Shown here in pieces: positions 1 through 8,792 of a DNA stretch of 64,000 nt (the stretch's first letter is position 1; every line of letters begins with the position of its first letter). Source of the DNA: JAKAWQ01 sp035509315 (GTDB lineage: Bacteria; Pseudomonadota; Alphaproteobacteria; Acetobacterales; Acetobacteraceae); the NCBI GenBank assembly GCA_035509315.1, contig DATJLS010000059.1, positions 46,127-110,126 on the forward strand, in the 5' to 3' direction. Position numbers and translations under genes: made by a program. The notes under the pieces are model-generated. The model was not told the DNA's origin. It made no database searches and worked only from the letters and a program-made list of their open reading frames with translations.

Positions 1-750
1 GCAATATGATGGCCCCTCCTCCTGCGGCGTGCTGACAAGCTCACAGGAATGGCAGGCGAGCGCCGCAGGGCCAAATATGTGACTGGATGTGAGGCGGGAT
101 AGCGGGGCTGCATCGGCAAGACCCTTGCGCGCCATCTCCTCCCACACATCCTGCGCGTCGAGCTCCGAATCGAGCCAGAACATGACGAAGGCAAGCGCCA
201 TCAGGGAAATGAGCGCGGGGCCGGCCGTGATCGTGACGAGCGCCTGAAGTTTCACATAAGCAACAAAAGCGCCGAGCAGCAAAACCTCGCTCATCGACCA
301 TGGCGTGAGCTTGCGGACGAAAAGAAACACGCGGCGGATATGGCGCGGCGGATTGCGCGTCTGAAGCAGGCCGAGCGCATAGACGGTGCCGGCAAGCTTC
401 GCCAGAGGCGCAAGCAGGCTCGTGAAGATGACCGCGACAGAAAGGCTGAACATTCCGCGCCGCTCGAGCTCCAGCGGGCCGGAGACGAGATCGGCATGAT
501 GGACGATGCCGGCGGTTTGCACCGTCATCATCGTCGCGGTGGCAGTCACGCCAAGCAGGACGAGAGCCGCACAGGCCAATGCGAAAGCGTGCTCGATCGT
601 GTTGCGGCGATGGCCGCGCAGGACCGTTCCGCAGCGGACGCAGCGCGCAAGCATCCCCCGAGCGAGCGGCGAGACAAGCTGGCGGAGCCCGCACCCGTGA
701 CACTCGTGGAGCGTCGCAGCGCCCCCCTCGGCAAGCCCGCTTTCGCTCAT
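1..750 (-). CDS. pqiA: PqiA-type paraquat-inducible membrane protein (3' part beyond window)
   Basis: Read from ATG at 750, the minus strand is open to the window edge. The product begins with a zinc-ribbon-like Cys pair set (C17-x2-C20 and C37-x2-C40), followed by hydrophobic membrane segments, and a second CHSC pair appears just before the edge, as in two-domain PqiA proteins. PqiA is an inner-membrane partner of MCE protein PqiB in lipid transport across the periplasm. Its ATG overlaps the TGA of pqiB by four bases (ATGA), so the two are translationally coupled. The gene is truncated only by the window boundary; its C-terminus cannot be judged. Confidence 0.88.
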   Translation of the reverse strand, partial: MSESGLAEGGAATLHECHGCGLRQLVSPLARGMLARCVRCGTVLRGHRRNTIEHAFALACAALVLLGVTATATMMTVQTAGIVHHADLVSGPLELERRGMFSLSVAVIFTSLLAPLAKLAGTVYALGLLQTRNPPRHIRRVFLFVRKLTPWSMSEVLLLGAFVAYVKLQALVTITAGPALISLMALAFVMFWLDSELDAQDVWEEMARKGLADAAPLSRLTSSHIFGPAALACHSCELVSTPQEEGPSYC

Positions 751-2432
751 TGCGCGGCCGCGGCCCCGGCGCGGCCGCTGATCAGCGCGTTGGGCTCCTG
801 GGTGAGAAGATCGGAAAGCGCACGGACGGATTGCAGGACATCGTTCGTCTGGAGAAGCAGCCGATCGAGATCACGATAGAATTTCGAGTTCTCGCCATAG
901 CCGCTATCGGCGGAAGCGACGAGCATGGTGGTGCGGGCGAGCAGGGTTCTCAGGTCCTGGGCAATGGCGGGAAGATCGGCCAGGGTTGGGCTGATGCCCT
1001 GGTCGAGCTTCTGGATGGCGTGCTGGGCGCTTGCCAGCGTGGCCTGGAGGGAGGTGAGCGAATCGCGGAGTGCGTAGCCGTTGGCCATGGCGTTGAGGCC
1101 GGCGAGCGTAGCGTTCAAATTCTCGCCGATCTGCTCGAAAGGCATGCGGTTGATCTTGTCGAGCAAGGCCGCCGCGGATTGGGTGATCCCGCTCAGCGAA
1201 CCGGGACTCGTCGGCACGACGATCGCGCCGTCCTCGGTGCGGACGGTGGCGGGCGAAGCATTGGGGACGAAGACGAGCGCGATCTCCTGCTGGCCGGTGA
1301 GGAGGTTGGCGGTCGCGAGCTGGGCGCGCATGCCGCGATTGACGAGGATCTGCGCGTTTCTGAGCGGTCCTCGCTTCGTGGCTTCGGCACTCATGGCGAT
1401 CCGTTCCGGCTGGACGTCGAAATGCACCGGCACCTCCAGAGCGTCCTTCTCCGGATTGTAGCGAAGGTCGACCGATGTGACCTCGCCGATGCGAATCCCG
1501 AGCATCGTGACGGGCGCGCCGGGGGCGAGGCCGGCGACGGAGCCCTCAAAATAGGCGACGAGGGAGACATGGCGGTGGAAAGCGGCGGAATCCGCGGCAT
1601 CCTCGCTCGCATAAAGGGGGAAGACCTCGTTCTCGGCGGCGAGCGGCGTCTTCAGCGCCTCCTCGGGCGTATCGAAGGCGATGCCGCCGAGCAGGACCGC
1701 GCGCAGCGATTCGACATTGAGCCGGATACCGGTGGCGCCGAGCGTGACCGAGGCACCAGAAGCGTTCCAGAAGCGAGAATCCTCATGCACATAGCTGTCG
1801 AACGGGGCGCGAACGAAGGCGTGCACCGTGACGTTCTCGGCCATCTGGCCGAGATCCCAGCCGAGAACGGTGCCGACATCGAGGCCGCGATAGAAGACCG
1901 GCGAGCCGGGATTGAGCGAACCGACACGGTCCGCCTTGAGAAGGAAGGTATGGCCGGGAATATCGGATTGCAGGACTGGCGGATTCTCAAGGCCGGTGAA
2001 ATGAAGCTCGGGTCGGCCGGATTTGCTGGAAGGCAGGATCTGGATGTAGGAGCCGGAGAGAATCGTCTCGAATCCGGAGAGATTGCCAGCGAAAAGCCGC
2101 GGCTTGACCACCCAGAACTGCGCCCTGTTGGTCAGAAGCCGGGTGGCATCGCGGTTCATGCGCGCGGCGACGACGACGTGCGTATAGTCCGGCGCGAGCG
2201 TGATGCTCTGCACCGTGCCGAGCGGGATGTCCTTGAAACGGACCTGCGATTGGCCGGCGGTGAGCCCCTCGGCGCTTTGGAACGTGATGGTGATGAGCGG
2301 GCCGCGCTTGGAAAGCGTGTCCCAGGCAAGCCAGAGAGCGATCAGCAGCGTGATCGCCGGGATGATCCAGATGACGGACACGCGCCGGCGGCGCGTGAGC
2401 TCGGCGGTTGGCGGCGGGCTATGCTCGGACAA
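747..2432 (-). CDS. pqiB: PqiB-type MCE-domain intermembrane transport protein
   Basis: A 561-residue protein with one N-terminal membrane anchor (about residues 18-38, after an RRRR stretch) and several consecutive MCE domains, the first starting near ITFQSAEGLTAGQSQVRFKD. This length and the multiple MCE repeats fit PqiB, which forms a periplasmic tube for lipid movement between membranes; single-MCE MlaD proteins are much shorter. The start is TTG at 2432: an in-frame TGA lies two codons upstream, so no longer start is possible, and no strong ribosome site is seen. It is followed by the PqiA-type gene with a 4-base overlap. The order pqiB-pqiA is the reverse of the enterobacterial pqiABC operon. 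A long open frame on the opposite strand is a high-GC shadow. Confidence 0.93.
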   Translation of the reverse strand: MSEHSPPPTAELTRRRRVSVIWIIPAITLLIALWLAWDTLSKRGPLITITFQSAEGLTAGQSQVRFKDIPLGTVQSITLAPDYTHVVVAARMNRDATRLLTNRAQFWVVKPRLFAGNLSGFETILSGSYIQILPSSKSGRPELHFTGLENPPVLQSDIPGHTFLLKADRVGSLNPGSPVFYRGLDVGTVLGWDLGQMAENVTVHAFVRAPFDSYVHEDSRFWNASGASVTLGATGIRLNVESLRAVLLGGIAFDTPEEALKTPLAAENEVFPLYASEDAADSAAFHRHVSLVAYFEGSVAGLAPGAPVTMLGIRIGEVTSVDLRYNPEKDALEVPVHFDVQPERIAMSAEATKRGPLRNAQILVNRGMRAQLATANLLTGQQEIALVFVPNASPATVRTEDGAIVVPTSPGSLSGITQSAAALLDKINRMPFEQIGENLNATLAGLNAMANGYALRDSLTSLQATLASAQHAIQKLDQGISPTLADLPAIAQDLRTLLARTTMLVASADSGYGENSKFYRDLDRLLLQTNDVLQSVRALSDLLTQEPNALISGRAGAAAAQ

Positions 2433-2554
2433 GGGCGCTCAGAGACCTTTTGAAAATGTGCTGTGGTGGGTCGGTTGGTTCCAGGTTGGGGGCGCCGCAG
2501 GCGCCGACCGGCGTGGCTTCCGAGAACCGGAGCGGAGCGGCCTTGAGATCAATC

Positions 2555-2587
2555 TGACTCTGGCGGAGACGGACTCCGCCAGAGTCA
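2555..2587. repeat. Perfect 14-bp inverted repeat (hairpin) upstream of pqiB
   Basis: TGACTCTGGCGGAG (2555-2568) and its exact complement (2574-2587) flank a 5-base loop. Outside this, GATCAAT and ATTGATC extend the pairing with a small bulge. It lies in the 248-base gap between the periplasmic protein gene and pqiB, both on the minus strand. No T-run follows on either strand, so it is not a classical intrinsic terminator; it could be an attenuating or mRNA-stabilising structure. Confidence 0.7.
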
Positions 2588-2680
2588 TGAAATTGATCGC
2601 CAAACAGACCTGGCCGTGAGCACCGGAAGTGCAGAAAGACGCGTCGGACGACCGCCACGGTGGCATTTCCAAATGGTCTC

Positions 2681-3313
2681 TCAGAACCAGCTTTTGGGCG
2701 CGGGCTTGATGCTGATCGCCAGCGCGTCGCTGATGACCGCAGTGACCGTATCGCCCACATGCAGCTGCGACAGATGCGCCGCGCGCGCCGGATCCGTGAT
2801 CTCGACCGTATAGACCCCGCCGCCACCCGCCGGGATGAGATCGACACTGTTGGCCGCGAGATCAATGCCGACCACGAGGCCGCTTACCTTGACCACGCGC
2901 ACCCCGATGCCGCCCGGAGCCTCGGCCGGGCGCGCAAGCAACGCTTCAACCGAATCCGGAGGTGGCGGGGCACCGCCGCTCGATTGCGGCGCCGAGACGA
3001 AGAAGCCGACGGAACGGTAATATTGTACACTTACCGTATCGCCGGGCTTGAGCAGCTCGAGCCGCACGGTGGGACCGGCGATGACTCGAACCGGGCTTCC
3101 CCCGCGGCCGACGAGCACCACCTCGCGCGTGGCGGGATCGATCGAACGGATCTTGGCCGCGAAGCTCACCGCCGCCGATGGTGGAATGATATTCTCGAGC
3201 TTCGGATTGGCCTGCGCCAGGGCGGGACGAGGCAAGAGGCCGGGCGCGAGCAAAGCGGTCAGCGCGATGATGGCGGCAGCCGCTTCAATGTGCAGGCGTC
3301 TTGAAGGTTTCAC
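2681..3313 (-). CDS. Hypothetical secreted periplasmic protein
   Basis: A 210-residue protein with a clear signal peptide: basic start MKPSRRLH, a hydrophobic stretch to about residue 30 and a cleavage motif ending ALA before QANPK. The mature part has short beta-like segments rich in Val and Gly (for example VRVIAGPTVRLELLKPGD and GDTVTAVISDALAISI), suggesting two small beta-barrel or OB-like repeats around a Pro/Gly-rich linker (GGAPPPPDS). I do not recognise a named family. It lies upstream of pqiB on the same strand, separated by a hairpin-containing gap, so it may belong to the same envelope transcription unit, but this is inference. Confidence 0.7.
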   Translation of the reverse strand: MKPSRRLHIEAAAAIIALTALLAPGLLPRPALAQANPKLENIIPPSAAVSFAAKIRSIDPATREVVLVGRGGSPVRVIAGPTVRLELLKPGDTVSVQYYRSVGFFVSAPQSSGGAPPPPDSVEALLARPAEAPGGIGVRVVKVSGLVVGIDLAANSVDLIPAGGGGVYTVEITDPARAAHLSQLHVGDTVTAVISDALAISIKPAPKSWF

Positions 3314-3724
3314 ACCGAGCTCCTTACGTTGCCCCGTTCCGGGGAAGAGAGGAATCCCCCTTTTCCCCCTCGCTCGTCAACTGAACTGGCCGCGCGCCGT
3401 CCCCGTGGCCCGAGCGTGCTGAGCGACCGAATCCCCACCGGGTCGCGGCGCCATGTGCTCGCCGGCCGGAAGGGCCGGCTTCCAGCCGTTCCCGGGCGAG
3501 GCCTTGCACCCGCTCTTCCATCGAACCCGCGATGAAGCGGGAGAGGAATTTCTTATTTGGCGGGCCTCTCCCGCTTGCCCGCGATTTTCCCCGGATACCG
3601 AAATACACGGGGATGGAAGGGGCTTTTCAAAGAGCGCTTCCCATCGGCTGCAGCCAAGAGAGCGATTGCGTCTAAGCAACAACTCTCCTGGCGGCGGAGA
3701 TCGGTGGATGACTTCCATCACCCC
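3314..3724. other. Intergenic region with a 12-bp inverted repeat
   Basis: No frame here has a credible start, ribosome site or recognisable product. The notable structure is a perfect 12-bp inverted repeat, AAGCGGGAGAGG at 3535-3546 and its complement at 3565-3576, around an 18-base AT-richer loop. A smaller CCCC/GGGG hairpin is near 3332-3344. The region separates the lipoprotein gene (3' end at 3725) from the promoter-distal end of the envelope block. Confidence 0.5.
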
Positions 3725-4270
3725 TCAGCTTGCAGGGGGCGCAAGCTCGAGCTCGACACGCCGGTTCTGCGCCCGGCCTTGCGGTGTGTCATTCGATGCC
3801 ACCGGATCGGCTTCGCCGTATCCATGAGCAGAGATGAGGCTTGGATTCACCCCTTGCGAGATCAGATACTGCATGACGTTTTCGGCGCGCTTCTGTGACA
3901 GGATCTGGTTCGAGGTGATTCCCTGCGCCTGCAGGGCCGGCCCCACGGGCACATTGTCAGTATAGCCATTCACCAGGAGATGTTCCGTCTGCGTCGGCGC
4001 CAGCTTCTTCGCGAACTTGGCGATGATCTGCTGGCCCGCCGCCGACATCTGCCAGCCCCCCGAAGGGAAGAGAAGATCACTGTTGACGGTATATTTGATC
4101 GCCCCCCGCAACCGCTCGATCTGCGCCTGGTCGGCTGCGACCTGCTGCTGAAGCTGTTGATTCTGCGTCTTGAGGGCATCGTAATCGCTCTGCGGGACTC
4201 CGCAGGCGGCAAGCGCGAACGGGGCCATCAGTGAAAGCAGCATGGCGCTCTGCTTGACTTTGCCTGTCAT
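3725..4270 (-). CDS. OmpA-family peptidoglycan-associated lipoprotein
   Basis: With ATG at 4270 the product is 181 residues and starts with a lipoprotein signal: hydrophobic MLLSLMAPFALAAC with the lipobox LAAC. A short coiled segment follows (DYDALKTQNQQLQQQVA), then an OmpA-like C-terminal domain with NGYTDNVPVG and the closing NRRVELELA, which binds peptidoglycan. AAGGAAA lies about 10 bases upstream of this ATG; a longer frame upstream has no signal sequence and no homology, so it was discarded. Likely role: anchoring the outer membrane to the cell wall. It is on the same strand as the sulfatase locus but 235 bases from the DUF1254 gene, so operon membership is uncertain. Confidence 0.9.
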   Translation of the reverse strand: MTGKVKQSAMLLSLMAPFALAACGVPQSDYDALKTQNQQLQQQVAADQAQIERLRGAIKYTVNSDLLFPSGGWQMSAAGQQIIAKFAKKLAPTQTEHLLVNGYTDNVPVGPALQAQGITSNQILSQKRAENVMQYLISQGVNPSLISAHGYGEADPVASNDTPQGRAQNRRVELELAPPAS

Positions 4271-4505
4271 TGTTTTTGACTTTCCTTGGTTGACAAAAGA
4301 GACGGCACGAACGAGGGAGGATCCCTCAAGGTCGGGACTCGCAGAATGATCCATGTCAGGCCCTTCGAAGGCCTTCGGGACCGACGAGCTCCGAAAACCA
4401 CGGTTTTCTCTTCTCATTCCGGGCCGGGGATGACCGGATCTCAGGCCGCAACGATTCCGTACGTCTTGCTCTGCGATTGCCGGTCTCATCACCGCCTCCG
4501 GTATT

Positions 4506-6101
4506 TCACTCCCCGGGCTCGATCTCGCCCGGCCGCCAGGTCTTGTCGTAAAACGCCTCCAACGGACCATAGAGCCGGAGGATCACGTTCCAGCCCTGGC
4601 CCGGCACTGTCTGGATCCAGTTCATCTTCTTGCCGGGCGGCGCTCTCGGGCCGAAATAAGCGTCAACCGACCCGTCCGGATTGATCTTCAGGCCTTTCGT
4701 CTGGCTGCTGATACTGGGGAATTGCTGGTCGGTCTGCAACATCGAGCGTGTCTGGTTGCTGTAGAGGATGACCGACCAGAAGTCCTTGACCGGAATATTG
4801 GCTGGCAGGTGCAGCCTGTAACTCTTGCCGCCATCGAGCGCGTCGCCGTTGGCATCGACGAACGCAGCCATGTACTGCGAGCCGACGCCAACCACCCTTG
4901 TATCCATGGCCGGCGTCACACCCGTCGCATAGAAGAAGAAGCCCGCATACGCGTTCAGCAGCAGCGCGCCGTTCTCCTCGAACTTATAGCCACCGATGAA
5001 TCCAAGACGCCACGCGCTGTTCGGGTACCAGTATCCGTCCGGCGTCCGCCAACGATACATGATCGCGCGCGCCGTCGCGTCACCCACCGCAGCTGCCTCC
5101 GTCAGGATCCTCTTCATTCGGGCATCGGGCGCGAAGGCTTTCCCCTTGTCGATGCCGATGGCGTTCCAGAAGCCGAGCGTCGTTGCGTCAACCGTGTCTG
5201 TCGGCTCCTCCTGCACGACCTGGTTGAGCGACTCCCAGAATCGATAGTCCGCAGGCGCGATCATGTTGAGCGGCTTGCCCGACATATCGACGAAGTTTGG
5301 CTCCGGAGGGCTGGCGGCCTGGGACAGAGGATAGATCCTGGTAAATTTTTTGACCGCATCGACACCGGGCTTCGGGTCCCCATCGACTAGGAAGGTGCGC
5401 CACGGGACCCAGACGCTGAAGGTCGCCGGACGCAGCAGAAAATAGTCGCCGGGCACGTCGCCCCGATAGCCAGGCGGCAAGAGGAGATACTTGCCGCCCT
5501 TTCCCCGGTCGGGCCCGGTGATGCCGACATCGCTCACCCATTGGTACCACATGTCGTCGATCCCGCCGAGCACCTTCGGCGGCACCTCGAGCACCAGCGG
5601 ACCACCGCGCAGGTCGAGCCAGATCCACGTGTAGGGCGTGTTGTCATTGGCCGTGAGCTCCACCGCGCGCGAATCGACCATCGTCTCCCAGATCGGCACG
5701 GTCACGTTCGCCGGCCCGATCGAAAGCGTGGCGGCCCGATTCCCCACCTGATTCACCACTGGCAGCGCCAGCAGATATGCCTGCACGGCGCGCTGGAAAT
5801 CGAGATTGTCGTAAAGCTTGTCCGTGCTCGCCTTGTCCGGAAGACCATCGAGGAAATTCAGCGTGCCGAAACGCGTTTCTAACTTGTCAGGGACGGCGAC
5901 GCCCGGCGGCTGCGGCGTCGCGTATGTATATTCTGCTGCCGGGATCGTGGTGGTTTGCGCTGCTGCCGCCGGAACTACGGCGCCCGCAAGCGCCCCGACC
6001 ATGGCCGCGCGGCGCGAGACGAGCACGGGAACTCCGTCAGAAGGATGCCCCCCCTCCGAACCTGGCGCCGCAGCGGTGATTCTTTCCACTCCCGTCGTCA
6101 T
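4506..6101 (-). CDS. DUF1254/DUF1214 domain secreted protein
   Basis: A protein of 531 residues from ATG at 6101, chosen because GGAG lies nine bases upstream; an ATG at 6107 is also in frame but sits only three bases from that site. A twin-arginine signal is visible (SRRAAMVGALAGAVVPAAAAQ-like region, motif S-R-R-x-x-M), so export is probably Tat-dependent. The N-terminal half matches the DUF1254 pattern (PANVTVPIWETMVDSR, TIW-type aromatic motifs) and the C-terminal part the DUF1214 pattern (FWSVILYSNQTRSML and a final GWNVILRLYGPL). The biochemical function of this family is unknown. It follows the arylsulfatase gene by 48 bases and is probably co-transcribed with it. Confidence 0.9.
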   Translation of the reverse strand: MTTGVERITAAAPGSEGGHPSDGVPVLVSRRAAMVGALAGAVVPAAAAQTTTIPAAEYTYATPQPPGVAVPDKLETRFGTLNFLDGLPDKASTDKLYDNLDFQRAVQAYLLALPVVNQVGNRAATLSIGPANVTVPIWETMVDSRAVELTANDNTPYTWIWLDLRGGPLVLEVPPKVLGGIDDMWYQWVSDVGITGPDRGKGGKYLLLPPGYRGDVPGDYFLLRPATFSVWVPWRTFLVDGDPKPGVDAVKKFTRIYPLSQAASPPEPNFVDMSGKPLNMIAPADYRFWESLNQVVQEEPTDTVDATTLGFWNAIGIDKGKAFAPDARMKRILTEAAAVGDATARAIMYRWRTPDGYWYPNSAWRLGFIGGYKFEENGALLLNAYAGFFFYATGVTPAMDTRVVGVGSQYMAAFVDANGDALDGGKSYRLHLPANIPVKDFWSVILYSNQTRSMLQTDQQFPSISSQTKGLKINPDGSVDAYFGPRAPPGKKMNWIQTVPGQGWNVILRLYGPLEAFYDKTWRPGEIEPGE

Positions 6102-6149
6102 TTCCATCTGCTCCTTGCAGTGCGGCGCATGTCGGGCTCGCATCGCCCT

Positions 6150-8711
6150 CTACCCATGGTCCGCACTCCTCCGCAGCCCTTCCTCGAGTCGCCTCTTGTC
6201 CTCGAGCGTCAGTGCCGGCGGCTCCACCGTGATGATCAGCATGTCGATCTTCCCGGTGAAGGCGAAAGGGATCTGGTAATCCCGGTCATCCACGGGCGTA
6301 CCCGTATCCGACCCGATATCGAATGTTTCATCGATCGGCAGCAAGATAGGAACCGTGCGCTCCAGCCTCTGCGTGGATACCGTCGCGCCATCCACTATGA
6401 AGGTACCGGTGCCCGAACGGCCGATGCCGCTGATGTTGTTGAATGCCAGCGTCGCGAACCCGAGCCCGTCATATCGAAAGTCGAACTCAAGCCTGTGCTT
6501 GCCCGAAGCGAGCACTCTCGCTCCTTCCCAACGTACACGCCTGATATCCAGAAGATTCCAGACAAACACGGGTTTTCCCTTGAGCAGGTAAAGCCCGTAG
6601 CCACCGAATCGCCCGCCATCGGTCACGATCATGCCCTCGGCGCCGCCGTCCGGCACGGTGATATTCGCCGTGATGGTGTAGGAGGTGTTCAAAAGGCTCG
6701 GCGCTGCCCCATTCGGGATGCCGGTGATGGGCGTGCCGGAATAGGTGAACATGTTCCGTCCAGCCGCCAATGACGGGCGCGGCGCGACGACTCTCGTGAC
6801 GACGGATGCATCGAGCGGCAACACCTGGTACTTGGCGAACTCGGCGAACATCAGCTCCCGCATCTCCTGGACCTTGGCCGGACTCCCCGCCGAAACGTCG
6901 GTGTGCTGCGTCCAATCGTTGCGAAGATCGTAAAGCTCGAACCTGTACGCGCTGGCGGGATCGAGCAGCACCGCGCCGAGCCCAAGATTCCATGGCGGAC
7001 GAGCCGGGACGGCACTCAGCATCCAACCATCGTTGTAGAGGCCCTGCACCCCGAACATCTCGAAATACTGGATATGATGCGTCGATGCCGACTCAGCCCC
7101 GGCTTTGTGGAAGGTGTAAGCCATGCTCACACCTTCGATCGGCTTTTGCGCGATGCCGTCCACCATGTTCGGGACGCGAATGCCCGTCGCCTCGAGGATC
7201 GTCGGCACGATGTCCACCACATGGTGGAACTGCCAGCGGATGCCGCCCTTATCCTTGATTCGCGCCGGCCAGGAGATTGCCATTCCTTGCCGCGTGCCGC
7301 CGAAGAAGGAGGGAATCTGCTTCATCCATTTGAACGGCGTATCGAATGCCCACGACCAGGGAAACGCGAAATGGGGGTAGGTTTGATTGGTGCCCCAGAC
7401 ATCAAACCACGGCATCTGCTGCCCGGCGGTCAGTTCGATGCCGTTGAAGCCCATGATCTCACTCGGTGTGCCGTTGGCCGTGCCTTCGGCCGAGGCCCCG
7501 TTGTCCCCGCTGATATAGATGACGAGCGTGTTGTCGAGCTTGCCCATGTCCTCGACCGCCTGGATCACCCGCCCGATCTCATGATCCGCATATGCAAGAT
7601 AGGCGGCGTAGACATTTGCCTGCCGGATGAAGAGTTTTTTTTCCACATCCGTCAGCGCGTCCCAGCGCTTCAGCAGATCGTCAGGCCAGGGGGTCAGCTG
7701 GGCGTTCTGCGGAATGACGCCGAGCTTCTTTTGGTTGGCGAAGATCTGGTCGCGAAGTGCGTTCCACCCTTGATCGAAAAGACGCATGTCGGTGATTTTA
7801 TCGATCCACTCCGGTGTCGGGTGATGGGGCGCGTGCGTGGCGCCGGGCACGTAGTAGAGCAGGAACGGCATGCCGGGATTGATATCGTTCAATTGGTTCA
7901 TCCACCGGATCGCGTCATCCGCCATCGCGGTGATCAGGTTCCACTCCGGATTTCCGGCATAGGGATAGATCGCCGTCGTGTTGCAGAAGAGATTCGGTGT
8001 CCACTGGCTGGAATCGCCGCCCACGAAGCCGTAGAAATATTCGAACCCCAAGCCCGCCGGCCATTGATCGAACGGGCCGGCCTGGCTTGCTTGATAGACC
8101 GGCGTGTTATGGTTCTTGCCGAACCACGCGGTGCGGTACCCGTTCTCGAGCAAGATGCGGCCGATCGTTGCACTATCTCTCGCGATGACGCTGTTGTAAC
8201 CGGGGAAGCCAGTGGATTGCTCCGAGACCACGCCGAACCCGACCGAATGATGATTGCGTCCGGTGATCAGTGCCGCGCGCGTCGGCGAGCAAAGGGAGGT
8301 GGAATGGAAATTGGTATAGCGCAGACCATTTGCGGCAATCCGGTCGAGCGTCGGCGTCGGGATGACTCCGCCGAACGTGGATGGCGCGCCGAAACCCACA
8401 TCGTCGGTCATGATCAACAGGATGTTTGGCGCATCCTGGGGCGGCACCACGCGCGGCGGCCACCACGGCGTTGACTGTGCCGCATTGAGGTTGATCGTCC
8501 CGCCGAATGGCAGATCAGGCGGCGGCAGCACATCGCCAATGATCGTGCGTGTCGCGGCGGGCGAGCCGGGAACGCCCATGCTTTGCACAGCCTCTGGCGC
8601 ACCCGTCGCGCCAGCCGTTTGTGCGCGGGCAGTGGTCGCACGCCACCCGCTGCCGATCGCGGCGAGGAAGGCGGATTTCGCGGTCGAAAGGAAGAGCTGC
8701 CTGCGATTCAT
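6150..8711 (-). CDS. Arylsulfatase, large Tat-exported type
   Basis: An 853-residue sulfatase. The N-terminus MNRRQLFLSTAKSAFLAAIG is a Tat-like signal. The alkaline-phosphatase-fold core begins at APNILLIMTDDVGFG (metal Asp103/Asp104) and carries the sulfatase signature CSPTRAALITGR, with Cys141 predicted to be converted to formylglycine. ISGDNGASAEG supplies further metal-site residues. The C-terminal ~250 residues form an extra beta-rich domain. It hydrolyses sulfate esters, substrate not predictable. The FGE gene two positions upstream can supply its maturation. Spacing to the preceding frameshifted sulfatase is 81 bases from that gene's true stop. No defect is visible. Confidence 0.95.
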   Translation of the reverse strand: MNRRQLFLSTAKSAFLAAIGSGWRATTARAQTAGATGAPEAVQSMGVPGSPAATRTIIGDVLPPPDLPFGGTINLNAAQSTPWWPPRVVPPQDAPNILLIMTDDVGFGAPSTFGGVIPTPTLDRIAANGLRYTNFHSTSLCSPTRAALITGRNHHSVGFGVVSEQSTGFPGYNSVIARDSATIGRILLENGYRTAWFGKNHNTPVYQASQAGPFDQWPAGLGFEYFYGFVGGDSSQWTPNLFCNTTAIYPYAGNPEWNLITAMADDAIRWMNQLNDINPGMPFLLYYVPGATHAPHHPTPEWIDKITDMRLFDQGWNALRDQIFANQKKLGVIPQNAQLTPWPDDLLKRWDALTDVEKKLFIRQANVYAAYLAYADHEIGRVIQAVEDMGKLDNTLVIYISGDNGASAEGTANGTPSEIMGFNGIELTAGQQMPWFDVWGTNQTYPHFAFPWSWAFDTPFKWMKQIPSFFGGTRQGMAISWPARIKDKGGIRWQFHHVVDIVPTILEATGIRVPNMVDGIAQKPIEGVSMAYTFHKAGAESASTHHIQYFEMFGVQGLYNDGWMLSAVPARPPWNLGLGAVLLDPASAYRFELYDLRNDWTQHTDVSAGSPAKVQEMRELMFAEFAKYQVLPLDASVVTRVVAPRPSLAAGRNMFTYSGTPITGIPNGAAPSLLNTSYTITANITVPDGGAEGMIVTDGGRFGGYGLYLLKGKPVFVWNLLDIRRVRWEGARVLASGKHRLEFDFRYDGLGFATLAFNNISGIGRSGTGTFIVDGATVSTQRLERTVPILLPIDETFDIGSDTGTPVDDRDYQIPFAFTGKIDMLIITVEPPALTLEDKRRLEEGLRRSADHG

Positions 8712-8792
8712 CGCGATGTCTCCTTCTCGGATGCCTACGCCGACCGCCTTTCACCCAAGCCGGCGGGTTCGGCGTGTGCGTGACAGCTTTTG

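Noticed and set aside
579..2453. Long plus-strand frame opposite pqiB
   Set aside because: No family resemblance and exact antisense of a clear MCE protein.
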